Origin: Lacibacter luteus
GTDB taxonomy: Bacteria > Bacteroidota > Bacteroidia > Chitinophagales > Chitinophagaceae
Direction of reading: 5' to 3'
NCBI RefSeq assembly: GCF_004118265.1
Contig: NZ_SDHW01000005.1
Location: 124,001-188,000, forward strand
DNA: 64,000 nucleotides
Positions 18,554 to 27,820 of the stretch are shown one piece after another (the stretch's first letter is position 1; every line of letters starts with the position of its first letter). Under the pieces are notes generated by a model. The model worked only from the letters and a program-made list of their open reading frames with translations, was not told the DNA's origin and made no database searches. The translations under genes and the position numbers were made by a program.

Positions 18554-19700
18554 GGAGTTTTTTATAAAAGTTAATTAATCGTTTCTCTTCTTCCTGCCAG
18601 TTTAAAACAACTGCAGCTTTTTGGCAGTTTGCTTTTAACCGGGCATATAAAACAGGGTCGGATAATAATTTGTTTAAACCTTTTGCAATGGTCTCTTCAC
18701 TTGTATCGGGTATCAGCAATGCAGTTTCAAATTGGTTGTTGATATTCCGGTAAGCAGGATAGTCAACACATAACTGCGGAACACCTGCCTGTATATAATC
18801 GAAGAAACGATTTGCAAGCGAAAGATAGTTACTAAGTCCGTTGTTTTCAAATAGTGTAATGCCTGCGTATGCAGTAGAGGTAATATTTTTCAACTCTGCA
18901 GGTTTTAATTTGCCTTTCAATAGCACTTTTTCTTCAAGTTGATTCTGAGCAATTAAGGTTTGTGTTTGTGCAAGAAAATTCCCATCACCATAAATATGCA
19001 ACGAAACATTTACCAGCTTCATAGCAGGTATCAATGTTTCAAAACTACGGCCTTCGTTTACTGCACCCTGGTAAAGGAGGAAGGTTGAAGGTTTAGGGTT
19101 TAGGGTTGAAGGCTGTGTATTGTTTTCCGTATGCCTTACGCCTTTTACCATTTGGCTGTTTATCACCGGCACATTCCTCACCACTTCATACTTCACGTTA
19201 TACATTTTTTCAAACTCTTCGGCAATAGGTTCGCAAACAGTATAACCATATCGGAATTTCGGAACAGCAAAACGTTCTATCCGTTTCCACATGCGGTAGC
19301 GTGAAGGGCGGGTAACAATTTCTTTCATCTCACAAAACAACTCATGTGCATCGTATACACGCTTTGTGCGTTTTAATTGCGAAGCAAAGTAGCAGGGTAG
19401 AATGGTGTCGAGATCAATTGCGCAAATACAATCAGCTTGTTGTAACAACAACCAAAAAAATAAACGAAGGTTGTACTCTGCATAAAACAATGGGCCTTTG
19501 GTAAACCAACAGAATAATCTTTTTTGAACAAAGGGATGTTGTTGAAGCGCTTCCGATTGGTTGAGTTTTCGTCCAACCAATGTAACAGTATAGCCTTGTT
19601 GTGCAAGTGTTGTACAGATCCGGATCATACGTTGATCGTAAGTAAGGTCGTTAGTAACTGTACAAATGATGTTTGGCAAAGAATAATTGGTTTTGCGCAA
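18546..19700 (-). CDS. Glycosyltransferase, GT4-like, with repeat-encoded insertion
   Basis: A second GT-B type glycosyltransferase (384 residues). The N-terminus ICTVTNDLTYDQRMIRICTTL and the C-terminal FLLYQGAVNEGRSFE, LHIYGDGNFL and NRFFDYIQAGVPQLCVDYP segments are typical. The start is a TTG at 19700; no ATG fits better, so it is less certain. Residues about 192-207 (ENNTQPSTLNPKPSTF) are encoded by a CCCTAAA/CTTCAACC-type repeat inserted just before the conserved second lobe. It overlaps the partner gene by 8 bases. Confidence 0.82.
   Translation of the reverse strand: MRKTNYSLPNIICTVTNDLTYDQRMIRICTTLAQQGYTVTLVGRKLNQSEALQQHPFVQKRLFCWFTKGPLFYAEYNLRLFFWLLLQQADCICAIDLDTILPCYFASQLKRTKRVYDAHELFCEMKEIVTRPSRYRMWKRIERFAVPKFRYGYTVCEPIAEEFEKMYNVKYEVVRNVPVINSQMVKGVRHTENNTQPSTLNPKPSTFLLYQGAVNEGRSFETLIPAMKLVNVSLHIYGDGNFLAQTQTLIAQNQLEEKVLLKGKLKPAELKNITSTAYAGITLFENNGLSNYLSLANRFFDYIQAGVPQLCVDYPAYRNINNQFETALLIPDTSEETIAKGLNKLLSDPVLYARLKANCQKAAVVLNWQEEEKRLINFYKKLLG
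19078..19118. repeat. In-frame CCCTAAA-like repeat inside the glycosyltransferase gene
   Basis: The plus strand reads GGAAGGTTGAAGG, then TTTAGGG twice in tandem, then TTGAAGGC, so the coding strand has CCCTAAA units flanked by CTTCAAC. It is in frame and replaces a variable linker between the two glycosyltransferase lobes. It resembles other simple repeats found in spacers and genes of this window. Confidence 0.55.
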
Positions 19701-19724
19701 TTTAGTAAAATGAACGATGAATCA

Positions 19725-20294
19725 TCAATCAACTTTTTTACCCAGCCATATTCCTAACGAAACATCTGCAATGAAAGAGAATTCATTATTCACCAATGGA
19801 GAGTAGATGCTTGGTCCGATGCTGCAATCGAAACTAAAACGGTTTTTATAATTACGTTGTATGCCCCATACAATCCCAACATTGGGTAAATGCGATGCCT
19901 GCTTTATTGAATAATTTCCCTGGCTGTTATGATAATAAGTTATTCCTGAATATGCATACTTGGTTAAAAGTGAAATATAGTTTACCGAATTTCTGTCGGT
20001 AATTTTTCCCTTTCTCTCTCTTAATTCGAAGTTGTAATAATAACGGAGCTGCAGAGCCGCAAGTACTGCAGGCGAAAAGGAAGAAGATGATCCAAGCGAA
20101 GAGGAGTAGGAGTACGACCATCCGAAACTGAAAGCAGCTTTGGTTTTTATACTCAGCTTATCCGAAACAGGATGTTCATAAGCTAAGCCGGGTGAAATTA
20201 TTGTTGCTGTAAATAGGGGTTTAACATAACCGCTTTTTTGAGCAATTAATGAAGATGAAAAGAGAAGTAAAAACAGGATGATAAGGTTGCGCAT
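19725..20294 (-). CDS. Small secreted outer-membrane beta-barrel-like protein
   Basis: Not recognised by name. The 189-residue product begins with a signal peptide (RNLIILFLLLFSSSLIAQ). The mature part has alternating strands rich in Tyr, Ser and Gly (FSFGWSYSYSSSLGSSSSF, LQLRYYYNFEL) and ends near LGIWLGKKVD, as in small barrels of the outer membrane. It lies 24 bases from the start of the glycosyltransferase on the same strand. Confidence 0.65.
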   Translation of the reverse strand: MRNLIILFLLLFSSSLIAQKSGYVKPLFTATIISPGLAYEHPVSDKLSIKTKAAFSFGWSYSYSSSLGSSSSFSPAVLAALQLRYYYNFELRERKGKITDRNSVNYISLLTKYAYSGITYYHNSQGNYSIKQASHLPNVGIVWGIQRNYKNRFSFDCSIGPSIYSPLVNNEFSFIADVSLGIWLGKKVD

Positions 20295-20361
20295 CTTTTT
20301 TCAAGAAAGATATGCAAACAAATTCAGCCTCATTTGCCGATGATTTTTTACCTTACTTAAT

Positions 20362-20823
20362 ATGAATCTGATAGAAACGTTCTATACAGCTTTTGCCAAA
20401 GGCGATTGGCAAACAATGGCCAATTGCTATCATCCTGATGCCGAATTTACCGATGAGGTATTTGTTGGGTTGAAGGGAAAAGAAGTACCGGCCATGTGGC
20501 GCATGTTAATTGAACGGGGCGGCGGCAATATGGAAATAACGCATAGCCATGTGCAGCTAGCCGGCGAGCAGGGTAATGCCGATTGGGTGGCGGTGTACAT
20601 TTTTTCAGCAACAGGCCGGCGGGTCATCAATCGTATTCATGCAGAATTTGAGCTGAAGGATGGAAAAATTTTCCGCCATCGGGACAGTTTCGATCTGCAC
20701 AAATGGGCCGGGCAGGCAATGGGTTTCAAGGGCCAATTGTTGGGTGGAACCGGATTTTTCAGAAAAAAAGTGCGGAAAACAGCCAGGGCAGGGCTCGACC
20801 GCTTCCTTAGCCGGAATAATTAA
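20362..20823 (+). CDS. SnoaL-like / NTF2-fold protein
   Basis: A 153-residue protein of the cone-shaped NTF2-like fold. It opens with the classic pattern NLIETFYTAFAKGDWQTMANCYHPDAEFTD and continues with FELKDGKIFRHRDSFDLHKW, typical of SnoaL-like proteins from Bacteroidota. The family covers isomerases, hydrolases and binding proteins, so no reaction can be given. It has no obvious operon partner; the next gene is rpsO. Confidence 0.82.
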   Translation: MNLIETFYTAFAKGDWQTMANCYHPDAEFTDEVFVGLKGKEVPAMWRMLIERGGGNMEITHSHVQLAGEQGNADWVAVYIFSATGRRVINRIHAEFELKDGKIFRHRDSFDLHKWAGQAMGFKGQLLGGTGFFRKKVRKTARAGLDRFLSRNN

Positions 20824-20914
20824 TCTGTCAAATGCTGCTTTTTCAGGATATTTCCCCTACCTTTGCCGCCAATTTACAGATGTACAATTTGGATGTCAAT
20901 TAAAAAAATCTGAG

Positions 20915-21187
20915 ATGTCAGCAATTACAAAAGAAAAAAAAGCAAGCATTTTCGCCAACTTCGGTGGCGCTGAACAAAACACTGGTTCTATTGAAGGTCA
21001 GATCGCTCTGTTAACTGAGCGTATCAATCACATTTCTGCTCATCAAAAAGCAAACAAGAAAGACTTCTCTACAAACCGTGGTCTGATGCAACTGGTAGGT
21101 AAACGTAAGCGTTTACTCAGCTACCTGAGCAAGCACAACCTGCAAGGGTACCGTGCATTAATTGAGAAACTCGGTCTCCGTAAATAA
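20915..21187 (+). CDS. rpsO: 30S ribosomal protein S15
   Basis: This primary 16S rRNA-binding protein belongs to the small subunit central domain. The 90-residue product has the standard S15 pattern: TGSIEGQIALLTERINHISAH, then TNRGLMQLVGKRKRLLSYL. The start at 20915 gives the expected length; the open frame extends further upstream but outside the family. pnp follows 159 bases later, the same order as in many bacteria. Confidence 0.97.
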   Translation: MSAITKEKKASIFANFGGAEQNTGSIEGQIALLTERINHISAHQKANKKDFSTNRGLMQLVGKRKRLLSYLSKHNLQGYRALIEKLGLRK

Positions 21188-21346
21188 TTTACGGTTATGT
21201 AATAAATCATTATTCCCAACACGTTTTTTTGCGGTTGGGAATTTTGTTTTTCTTACAGGTTTCTCTTTTCACTTCATTATTTCACAGAATTGCTTGCAAG
21301 GCCTTTATCCCGCCTGCCTTCCTGTCAATTCAAAAACAAGATTTGT

Positions 21347-23524
21347 ATGTTATTAAATCCTATCAGCAAGTCGTTCGATCTGGGAGATGGCCGCATCGTG
21401 TCCATCGAAACAGGTAAACTGGCCCGCCAGGCCGATGGTTCTGTTACTGTTCGTCAGGGTAACTGCGTTATCCTCGCTACAGTAGTTGCTAACAAAGAAC
21501 CAAGAGAAGGACAAGACTTCTTCCCATTATCAGTAGACTACCAGGAAAAGTTTGCATCTGCAGGCCGTATTCCCGGTTCGTTTTTTAAGCGTGAAGCAAG
21601 ACTGAGTGATTACGAAGTTCTCACCAGCCGTTTGGTTGACCGTGCTTTACGTCCTTTATTCCCCGAAGATTATTTCTGCGATGTGCAGGTTCTCCTCAGC
21701 CTTATTTCATCTGATGCAGAGGTTATGCCCGATGCAATGGCATGTTTGGCTGCATCTGCCGCACTCGCTGTTTCTGATATTCCCATCAAGGAAATTATCT
21801 CTGAAGTACGTGTAGCGAATATAGATGGTGAGTATGTTGTAAACCCAAGCCGTTCACAACTGGCAAAAGCTTCTTTCGATTTCATTATTGCAGCTACTGA
21901 AAAGAACCTGATGATGGTGGAAGGTGAAGCAAAAGAATGCAGTGAAGAAGAACTGGTAAAAGCATTGGAAGTTGCACACAATGCAATCCGTGTACAAATT
22001 AAAGCGCAACAGGAATTAAGAGACGCTGTTGGTGTTACTGCAAAACGTGAGTACACAAAGCCTGTTGTTAACGAAGAACTGAATGCGAAAGTGATCGCTT
22101 TTGCAAAAGATAAAGTATATACTATTTCAAAAGCAGGTAGCAGCAAGCACGAACGCAGTGATGCTTATGATGTACTGAAGCAGGAATTAATTACCAGCCT
22201 CGGTGAAGAAGCAACAGATGCAGACAAGAAGCTCGCTAAAAAATACTACGAAGATCTCAAGTGGGAAGTGGTACGTAATATGATCCTCGATGATCGTATC
22301 CGTCTCGATGGCCGCCAGTTAGACCAGGTGCGTCCTTTGCAAATGGAAACTGAGCCTCTGCCAACTCCACACGGTTCTTCTTTGTTTACCCGTGGTGAAA
22401 CACAATCGCTCACTACTGTTACACTTGGTACCAAACTCGATGAGTTGTTAGTTGAAAGTGCAGCAAAAAGCGAATACACAAAATTCATTCTCCACTATAA
22501 CTTCCCTCCGTTCTCAACTGGCGAGGTGAAGATGATGCGTGGTCCTGGCCGTCGTGAAGTTGGTCATGGTAACCTTGCTATGCGTTCATTAAAACAAATG
22601 ATGCCTGGTAGCGAATATCCATACACTGTACGTGTAGTGAGTGATATTCTTGAATCAAATGGTTCGTCTTCTATGGCAACTGTTTGTGCTGGTTCATTGG
22701 CGTTGATGGATGCAGGTGTTCCTGTTCAAAAACACGTTAGTGGTGTGGCAATGGGATTGATCACACGTGGTGATGGTAAGTATGCTATTCTTACAGATAT
22801 CCTTGGTGATGAAGATCATCTTGGTGATATGGACTTTAAAGTAACCGGTACACGTGAAGGTATTTGCGGTGTGCAGATGGATATTAAAGTAGATGGTTTG
22901 AGCATGGATGTAATGCGTGCAGCATTGGCACAGGCTCGTAACGGTCGCTTACACATTCTTGATGCAATGTATGAGTGTATTGCAGAACACCGTCCTGAGG
23001 TGAAACCACATGCACCACGCATGGAGAAACTCATTATCGATAAAGAATTTATTGGTGCTGTTATCGGGCCTGGTGGTAAAGTAATCCAGGAGATCCAACG
23101 TGAAACTGGTACAACCATTACGATTGAAGAAGTAGGTAACTACGGTGAAGTAAGCATCTTCTCACAAGAGAAATCAGGATTGGATAAAGCTGTAGCCTGG
23201 GTTAAAGGTATTGTAGCTGTTCCTGAAGTGGGCGCTGTTTACGAAGCAACCGTAAAAGGTATTAAAGAGTTTGGTGCGTTTGTAGAATTCCTTCCAAAGA
23301 AAGAAGGTTTATTACACATCAGTGAAATAAGCTGGAAGCGTTTGGAAAGCATGGAAGGCATCTTCAAAATCGGCGACCAGGTGAAAGTAAAACTCATCGG
23401 TCTCGATCCGAAGACTGGTAAGTTCAAACTCAGCCGCAAAGCGTTAATGCCAAAGCCGGAGAGTGCACCGAAACCACAGCCTCAACCAAGACAGGATGAG
23501 AGCAATGGTGAAGAGCGTCTCTAA
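21347..23524 (+). CDS. pnp: Polyribonucleotide nucleotidyltransferase (PNPase)
   Basis: This 3'-to-5' phosphorolytic exonuclease acts in RNA decay. The 725-residue product shows two RNase PH-like cores (first at [11 protein letters not shown]; second at [16 protein letters not shown] with [11 protein letters not shown]), then a KH domain ([16 protein letters not shown]) and an S1 domain ([18 protein letters not shown]). The ATG at 21347 is preferred because the family N-terminus ([15 protein letters not shown]) starts there. It lies downstream of rpsO and a terminator follows. Confidence 0.97.
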   Translation: MLLNPISKSFDLGDGRIVSIETGKLARQADGSVTVRQGNCVILATVVANKEPREGQDFFPLSVDYQEKFASAGRIPGSFFKREARLSDYEVLTSRLVDRALRPLFPEDYFCDVQVLLSLISSDAEVMPDAMACLAASAALAVSDIPIKEIISEVRVANIDGEYVVNPSRSQLAKASFDFIIAATEKNLMMVEGEAKECSEEELVKALEVAHNAIRVQIKAQQELRDAVGVTAKREYTKPVVNEELNAKVIAFAKDKVYTISKAGSSKHERSDAYDVLKQELITSLGEEATDADKKLAKKYYEDLKWEVVRNMILDDRIRLDGRQLDQVRPLQMETEPLPTPHGSSLFTRGETQSLTTVTLGTKLDELLVESAAKSEYTKFILHYNFPPFSTGEVKMMRGPGRREVGHGNLAMRSLKQMMPGSEYPYTVRVVSDILESNGSSSMATVCAGSLALMDAGVPVQKHVSGVAMGLITRGDGKYAILTDILGDEDHLGDMDFKVTGTREGICGVQMDIKVDGLSMDVMRAALAQARNGRLHILDAMYECIAEHRPEVKPHAPRMEKLIIDKEFIGAVIGPGGKVIQEIQRETGTTITIEEVGNYGEVSIFSQEKSGLDKAVAWVKGIVAVPEVGAVYEATVKGIKEFGAFVEFLPKKEGLLHISEISWKRLESMEGIFKIGDQVKVKLIGLDPKTGKFKLSRKALMPKPESAPKPQPQPRQDESNGEERL

Positions 23525-23550
23525 CTTTCAATGAAATAAGTGAACTTTAC

Positions 23551-23577
23551 AGTCCCGCTGCAAGGCGGGACTTTTTA
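23551..23577 (+). terminator. Rho-independent terminator after pnp
   Basis: The arms AGTCCCGC and GCGGGACT enclose the loop TGCAAG, followed by T residues. It sits 27 bases after the pnp stop. Confidence 0.85.
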
Positions 23578-23590
23578 TTGCGTATGAACT

Positions 23591-23655
23591 AGGTATGCCA
23601 TACTTATCTGTGTTTCGAATGAAATGCGTCAAGCTATGGTAAGTATGGCATACCT
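23591..23655. promoter_or_regulatory. 16-bp perfect inverted repeat upstream of prmA
   Basis: AGGTATGCCATACTTA (23591-23606) is repeated exactly as its reverse complement (23640-23655) with 33 bases between. Each arm also contains its own dyad, GTATG-x-CATAC. It lies between the pnp terminator and the prmA start (23678). It could be a pair of protein-binding operators, a leader hairpin or a short mobile repeat. Confidence 0.6.
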
Positions 23656-23677
23656 GTCTGCAAAACAGATATTAACT

Positions 23678-24496
23678 ATGATCAATTATATCAAAATTTC
23701 AGTGCCTGTTACAAGCGATGAGCAACAGGAAATACTACTGGCTTTGTTAAGCGAAGAAGGATATGACGGATTTGAAGAAACAACCGATGCATTGAATGCA
23801 TACATCAGCGAAGAGCAATTCGATCAGCAGCAGTTGGAAGAATTGTTGCAACCATTTTCTCTCAGCTATACAAAAGAAGTAATTGCACCCAAGAACTGGA
23901 ACGCAGAGTGGGAGAGTAATTATGAACCGGTTGTAGTAGATGAGTTTGTTGCAGTGCGTGCACACTTTCATCAAACAATTGCAACGGTGCAGCACGAAAT
24001 TGTGATCACGCCAAAGATGAGTTTTGGTACAGGCCATCATGCAACTACATGGCAGGTAATGAAGCTGATGCAGGGAATTGATTTCTCTAACAAAACAGTT
24101 TTTGATTTTGGTTGCGGCACAGCGGTGCTGGCCATTCTTGCAGAAAAATTAGGTGCAACTTCTGTACTTGCAGTTGATAACGATGATTGGTGTATTGAAA
24201 ACTCATTGGAGAATGTTGCTACCAACAACTGCACAAAGATCGTTGTTCAAAAAGCCGATGTGCCATCAACACATCAGTTCGATATTATTCTTGCAAATAT
24301 CAATCGGCATATTCTGTTGCAATACATGGTAACAATGGCAGCTTCCCTTAATAATAAGGGTTATATTATCATCAGTGGTTTTTATAAAGATGAAAATCAG
24401 TTGCTCATTGACGCTGCAACCGCACAACAACTGCAATTAATAACAGCATCTGACAGAAACAACTGGAGTGCATTATTGTTTCAAAAGATAGCATAA
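23678..24496 (+). CDS. prmA: Ribosomal protein L11 methyltransferase
   Basis: PrmA adds methyl groups from S-adenosylmethionine to ribosomal protein L11. The C-terminal methyltransferase domain shows MSFGTGHHATTWQVM, VFDFGCGTAVLAILAEKLGA and the acidic VLAVDNDDWC, and ends with ANINRHILLQYM, the motif IV region. The ATG at 23678 is used because the frame before it lies in the inverted repeat. The product is 272 residues. plsY starts one base after the stop. Confidence 0.92.
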   Translation: MINYIKISVPVTSDEQQEILLALLSEEGYDGFEETTDALNAYISEEQFDQQQLEELLQPFSLSYTKEVIAPKNWNAEWESNYEPVVVDEFVAVRAHFHQTIATVQHEIVITPKMSFGTGHHATTWQVMKLMQGIDFSNKTVFDFGCGTAVLAILAEKLGATSVLAVDNDDWCIENSLENVATNNCTKIVVQKADVPSTHQFDIILANINRHILLQYMVTMAASLNNKGYIIISGFYKDENQLLIDAATAQQLQLITASDRNNWSALLFQKIA

Positions 24497-24497
24497 C

Positions 24498-25124
24498 ATG
24501 AATGCGCTGTTGCTCATATTGTCAGCTTATCTTATTGGCTCCATTCCTACAGCTTACTGGATCGGTAAATGGTTTTTTCATATCGACATACGTGAACATG
24601 GCAGTAAGAATATGGGTGCATCCAATACCTTTCGTGTGCTTGGTTCAACATGGGGTGTTATTGTGTTGATAATAGATATGGGAAAAGGTATTGCTGCAGT
24701 GCAACTTTCACATGCAGTAGATTCGTCTATATGGCTGGGTTATGAAACCACATTCTGGAAATTGTTGTTGGGACTCGTTGCAGTAGCCGGACATATCTTG
24801 CCGGTGTTTGCCGGTTTCAGAGGAGGGAAAGGCGTAGCAACTTTGTTTGGTGTTGTGCTGGCAATACAACCATGGACAGCTTTAATAAGTATAGCAGCTT
24901 TTGTAGTGGTGGTTTTTTTAACAAAGTATATTTCACTCGGCTCTGTTATTGCTGTTACAGTATTTGCTGTATGCGTTTGGTTTGCAGTAAAGGAAACAAA
25001 TGAATATATGCGGTGGTTTTCAATTATTGCAGCGTTGTTGGTAATTGTAATGCATTATAAAAACATTCTGCGTTTACTCGCAGGAAAAGAAAATAAATTC
25101 ACCGGGTTTAAGCGGAAAAAGTAA
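24498..25124 (+). CDS. plsY: Glycerol-3-phosphate acyltransferase PlsY
   Basis: PlsY makes lysophosphatidic acid from acyl-phosphate and glycerol-3-phosphate in the inner membrane. The 208-residue product has about five membrane segments and the three PlsY motifs: SIPTAYWIGKWF with HGSKNMGASNTFRVLG, then GHILPVFAGFRGGKGVATLFG, then a third-loop region near the C-terminus. It follows prmA by one base and is probably co-transcribed with it. Confidence 0.93.
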   Translation: MNALLLILSAYLIGSIPTAYWIGKWFFHIDIREHGSKNMGASNTFRVLGSTWGVIVLIIDMGKGIAAVQLSHAVDSSIWLGYETTFWKLLLGLVAVAGHILPVFAGFRGGKGVATLFGVVLAIQPWTALISIAAFVVVVFLTKYISLGSVIAVTVFAVCVWFAVKETNEYMRWFSIIAALLVIVMHYKNILRLLAGKENKFTGFKRKK

Positions 25125-25193
25125 TCTTAACGTTCTTTTGCAGGAGTTGTTTTTTAAACTTGGTACGCAAATTGAAATCTGTAAGTAAAATCA

Positions 25194-26012
25194 ATGAAGA
25201 TGAAAAAGATAATTAGTTCGTTGGCAATTATAACGGTACTGCTTGCTGGTTGTGCAAAGAACCAGATAACTGGTCGCAGTCAGCTCAAGTTATTACCTGA
25301 AAAAGAATTACAGGCAATGGCTACACAACAATACCAGCAGTTTCTTGCCGAAAGTAAAGTTGTGTCGGTATCGGTTAATAAAGATGCAGAGATGGTACGC
25401 CGTGTAGGTACACGTATTGCAAATGCTATAACCAATTATTTAAAAGAGCAAGGCAAACCTGAAATTCTGGAGGGTTATAAATGGGAGTTTAATCTTGTTG
25501 ATAATAAGGAAGTGAATGCCTGGTGTATGCCCGGCGGTAAAGTGGTTGTGTACACAGGATTATTGCCTGTAACACAAAACGAGGCTGCTCTTGCAGTGGT
25601 TATGGGCCATGAAATTGCACATGCTATCGCCCTGCATGGTAACGAACGTATGAGCCAGGGTTTGGCTCAGCAATTAGGTGGCGTAGCATTATCTGTTGCT
25701 GTTGCAAATAAATCTGCAGAAACGCAGAACCTGTTTATGAATGCCTATGGTATTGGTACAACAGTGGGCGGTACATTACCATTCTCCCGTAAACAGGAGC
25801 TGGAAGCCGATCAGTTCGGATTACGCTTTGCGGCCATGGCCGGATATAACCCGCAAGAGGCGATTCCTTTCTGGCAACGGATGGCACAAGCAAGCGGAGG
25901 TCAGAAACCACCGGAAATTTTAAGTACCCATCCATCCGATCAAACCCGTATTACCAAGATGCAGCAATACGTAAAAGAGGCCATGCCTTATTACAAACCA
26001 ATAGGTAAGTAA
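25194..26012 (+). CDS. M48 family periplasmic lipoprotein metallopeptidase
   Basis: The protein has a lipoprotein signal (ISSLAIITVLLAGCAKNQ) and the M48 zinc motif HEIAHAIALHGNERM, with the third ligand Glu in ELEADQFGLRFAAMAGY. Its order (VNAWCMPGGKVVVYTGLL before the zinc site, ILSTHPSDQTRITKMQQY at the end) matches the LoiP/BepA-like M48 group that works in outer-membrane protein quality control. It has 272 residues. An ATG at 25200 is an alternative start. A terminator follows. Confidence 0.9.
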   Translation: MKMKKIISSLAIITVLLAGCAKNQITGRSQLKLLPEKELQAMATQQYQQFLAESKVVSVSVNKDAEMVRRVGTRIANAITNYLKEQGKPEILEGYKWEFNLVDNKEVNAWCMPGGKVVVYTGLLPVTQNEAALAVVMGHEIAHAIALHGNERMSQGLAQQLGGVALSVAVANKSAETQNLFMNAYGIGTTVGGTLPFSRKQELEADQFGLRFAAMAGYNPQEAIPFWQRMAQASGGQKPPEILSTHPSDQTRITKMQQYVKEAMPYYKPIGK

Positions 26013-26037
26013 TTGAAAATTATATTTTAAGCATATC

Positions 26038-26063
26038 AAGCCGGCTAAAAGCCGGCTTTTTTG
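26038..26063 (+). terminator. Rho-independent terminator
   Basis: A 9-bp stem (AAGCCGGCT / AGCCGGCTT) with loop AAA is followed by a T run, 26 bases after the M48 gene. Confidence 0.88.
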
Positions 26064-26164
26064 TGTCTTCAAAAACAAAAAAATGTTTGTTGATAACCTG
26101 TGAGTGATGGGGAAATTAACTACCTTTGCAATCCACTTTAGTTCTCATCAAAATTTACATTGGC

Positions 26165-26614
26165 ATGTCTATTTCTCTCTTGGAAAAACTCCAATTGAAC
26201 GAAGAAAAGAACTTATTAATTCAGGGCTTACCCTCTTCAATCGAAAAACAATTTGTAAAGTTATCGTTCGCCAAGAACGTAACTCCGTTGTTACGCAGTA
26301 AGAAGATCGATTTTGCCCTCGTCTTTGCAGTAAATCAAAATCAATTAAACGGAATCTTAAAGGAAGTGCTGCCAGCATTAGGCCCCAACGCCAAATTCTG
26401 GGTAGCTTATCCTAAATCGGCTTCCAAAATTGTGAGCGATTTAAACAGAGACGGAAGCTGGCAGTTTGTGTGCCAGTGCGGATTTGAAACTTCAGAAGAA
26501 GTAGTGCTGGATCATGTATGGACTGCAATGCGTTTTGAACGTGCTATTGCATTAGCTCCGAAACCAGCAAGATCAACAAACAGAACTTCAAGGTTAACAC
26601 CGGCTGAAGCTTAA
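26165..26614 (+). CDS. Conserved hypothetical protein, DUF3052-like
   Basis: The 149-residue product starts at an ATG at 26165; upstream codons are not part of the pattern. It shows a small globular protein with the segments KKIDFALVFAVNQNQL, GPNAKFWVAYPKSAS and DGSWQFVCQCGFETSEEV. The phrases about a potential pair of wrongly-sized strands and a PKS-like loop recall DUF3052-type proteins, but this is a weak recollection. No enzyme motif or signal is visible. A terminator-like hairpin follows. Confidence 0.6.
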   Translation: MSISLLEKLQLNEEKNLLIQGLPSSIEKQFVKLSFAKNVTPLLRSKKIDFALVFAVNQNQLNGILKEVLPALGPNAKFWVAYPKSASKIVSDLNRDGSWQFVCQCGFETSEEVVLDHVWTAMRFERAIALAPKPARSTNRTSRLTPAEA

Positions 26615-26636
26615 ATCCGTTCACCAACTAATTACA

Positions 26637-26665
26637 CTAGCCGTCTGCAAAAGGCGGCTTTTTAA
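26637..26665 (+). terminator. Likely terminator
   Basis: The stem AGCCG / CGGCT flanks a short A-rich loop and is followed by TTTTTAATTT, just after the preceding gene. Confidence 0.7.
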
Positions 26666-26670
26666 TTTAC

Positions 26671-27192
26671 ATGAGTCATAAGAATATTGAAATAAAAGCA
26701 AGGTGTGTAAACCCTGAATTTATTCGTGCTTATCTTCTACAGCAACAGGCCCGCTTTGTTGGTACAGATGAGCAGACCGACACATATTTTAATGTAAACA
26801 ACGGACGGCTGAAGTTGCGGCAGGGGCCAATTGAAAATGCGTTGATCTGGTACAGCAGGGAAAATAAAGCAGGACCCAAACTGAGCGAAGTAAAATTGTT
26901 CCGGGTGCCTGCAAACAGCGATGTGCTGAAAGAACAACTTGCTTTTGCAAATGGTATAAAAGTGGTGGTGAAAAAGAAACGGGAGATCTACTTTATCGAA
27001 AATGTAAAGTTTCATATTGATGAGGTGGAAGGGCTTGGCAGTTTTGTTGAAATTGAAGCAATAGATACCGATGGCAAACTTGGCTTAGAAAAGATCAATA
27101 CACAGTGCAACTATTATTTACAGGCATTTAAGATACCCGAAACCGATCTTTTAACGCATTCTTACAGCGATCTGTTGTTGAATGCATCTTAG
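26671..27192 (+). CDS. CYTH-domain protein (class IV adenylate cyclase-like)
   Basis: The 173-residue CYTH protein belongs to the family of adenylate cyclases and triphosphatases that bind triphosphates inside a beta tunnel. The opening MSHKNIEIKARC is a variant of the ExExK motif with Asn in the first position. Later tunnel residues are in DTYFNVNNGRLKLRQ, VVKKKREIYFIENVKFHIDEV and GSFVEIEAID. The exact substrate is not clear. A PAP2 phosphatase gene follows 13 bases later and may share the transcript. Confidence 0.78.
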   Translation: MSHKNIEIKARCVNPEFIRAYLLQQQARFVGTDEQTDTYFNVNNGRLKLRQGPIENALIWYSRENKAGPKLSEVKLFRVPANSDVLKEQLAFANGIKVVVKKKREIYFIENVKFHIDEVEGLGSFVEIEAIDTDGKLGLEKINTQCNYYLQAFKIPETDLLTHSYSDLLLNAS

Positions 27193-27205
27193 CTTTGTAT
27201 TAGTA

Positions 27206-27820
27206 ATGAACTGGAAATACAATCATCCTGTACGAAACGTTTTTACCTACGCAACATTGCTGTTGCTGGTGGTTGGTGTTGCCGCTCTTTTTTACTGGAA
27301 TAAAGAAACTGTTTTTCTTACGCTTAACAATCAGCACACCGATGTTGCGGATATTATTCTGAAATACTTTACCTATGTGGGCGACGGTATTTTTATGGCA
27401 GCATTGGGTATTATTCTCTGGCTCATTGGTAAAAAGAAACTTGGTTTGTTGTTGATCCTCTCATTTATTTTAAGTGGCTTACTTGCACAGGGAATTAAAC
27501 GTTTGGAACAACGGCCACGCCCCGGATTGTATTTTGAAAAGCCGGAAGTGATTCATAAAGTGGATGATGTTTTATTGAAAGGGCACAACAGTTTCCCCAG
27601 CGGGCATACCACTACAGCCTTTGCAACATTCAGTCTGCTGGCATTTGCCACACGCAACAAATTTGTGCAGTTATTCTTTTTTGTTGTAGCCGTTGTAGTC
27701 GGTTATTCACGCATTTATCTTGGAGCACATTTTGCCGAAGATGTGTTGGCCGGTGCAGCACTTGGTTTCAGCAGCTCTTATTTTCTTTGCTGGTTATTGC
27801 GTAAGAAAGAATGGGATTAA
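27206..27820 (+). CDS. PAP2-family membrane phosphatase
   Basis: A 204-residue integral membrane phosphatase with the three PAP2 motifs: KRLEQRPRPGL, PSGHTTTAFA and SRIYLGAHFAEDVLAG. The conserved His of the last two are catalytic. Members remove phosphates from undecaprenyl pyrophosphate or phosphatidic acid. The ATG at 27206 is used, just after the CYTH stop. It ends 4 bases into the convergent dnaG stop region. Confidence 0.9.
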   Translation: MNWKYNHPVRNVFTYATLLLLVVGVAALFYWNKETVFLTLNNQHTDVADIILKYFTYVGDGIFMAALGIILWLIGKKKLGLLLILSFILSGLLAQGIKRLEQRPRPGLYFEKPEVIHKVDDVLLKGHNSFPSGHTTTAFATFSLLAFATRNKFVQLFFFVVAVVVGYSRIYLGAHFAEDVLAGAALGFSSSYFLCWLLRKKEWD

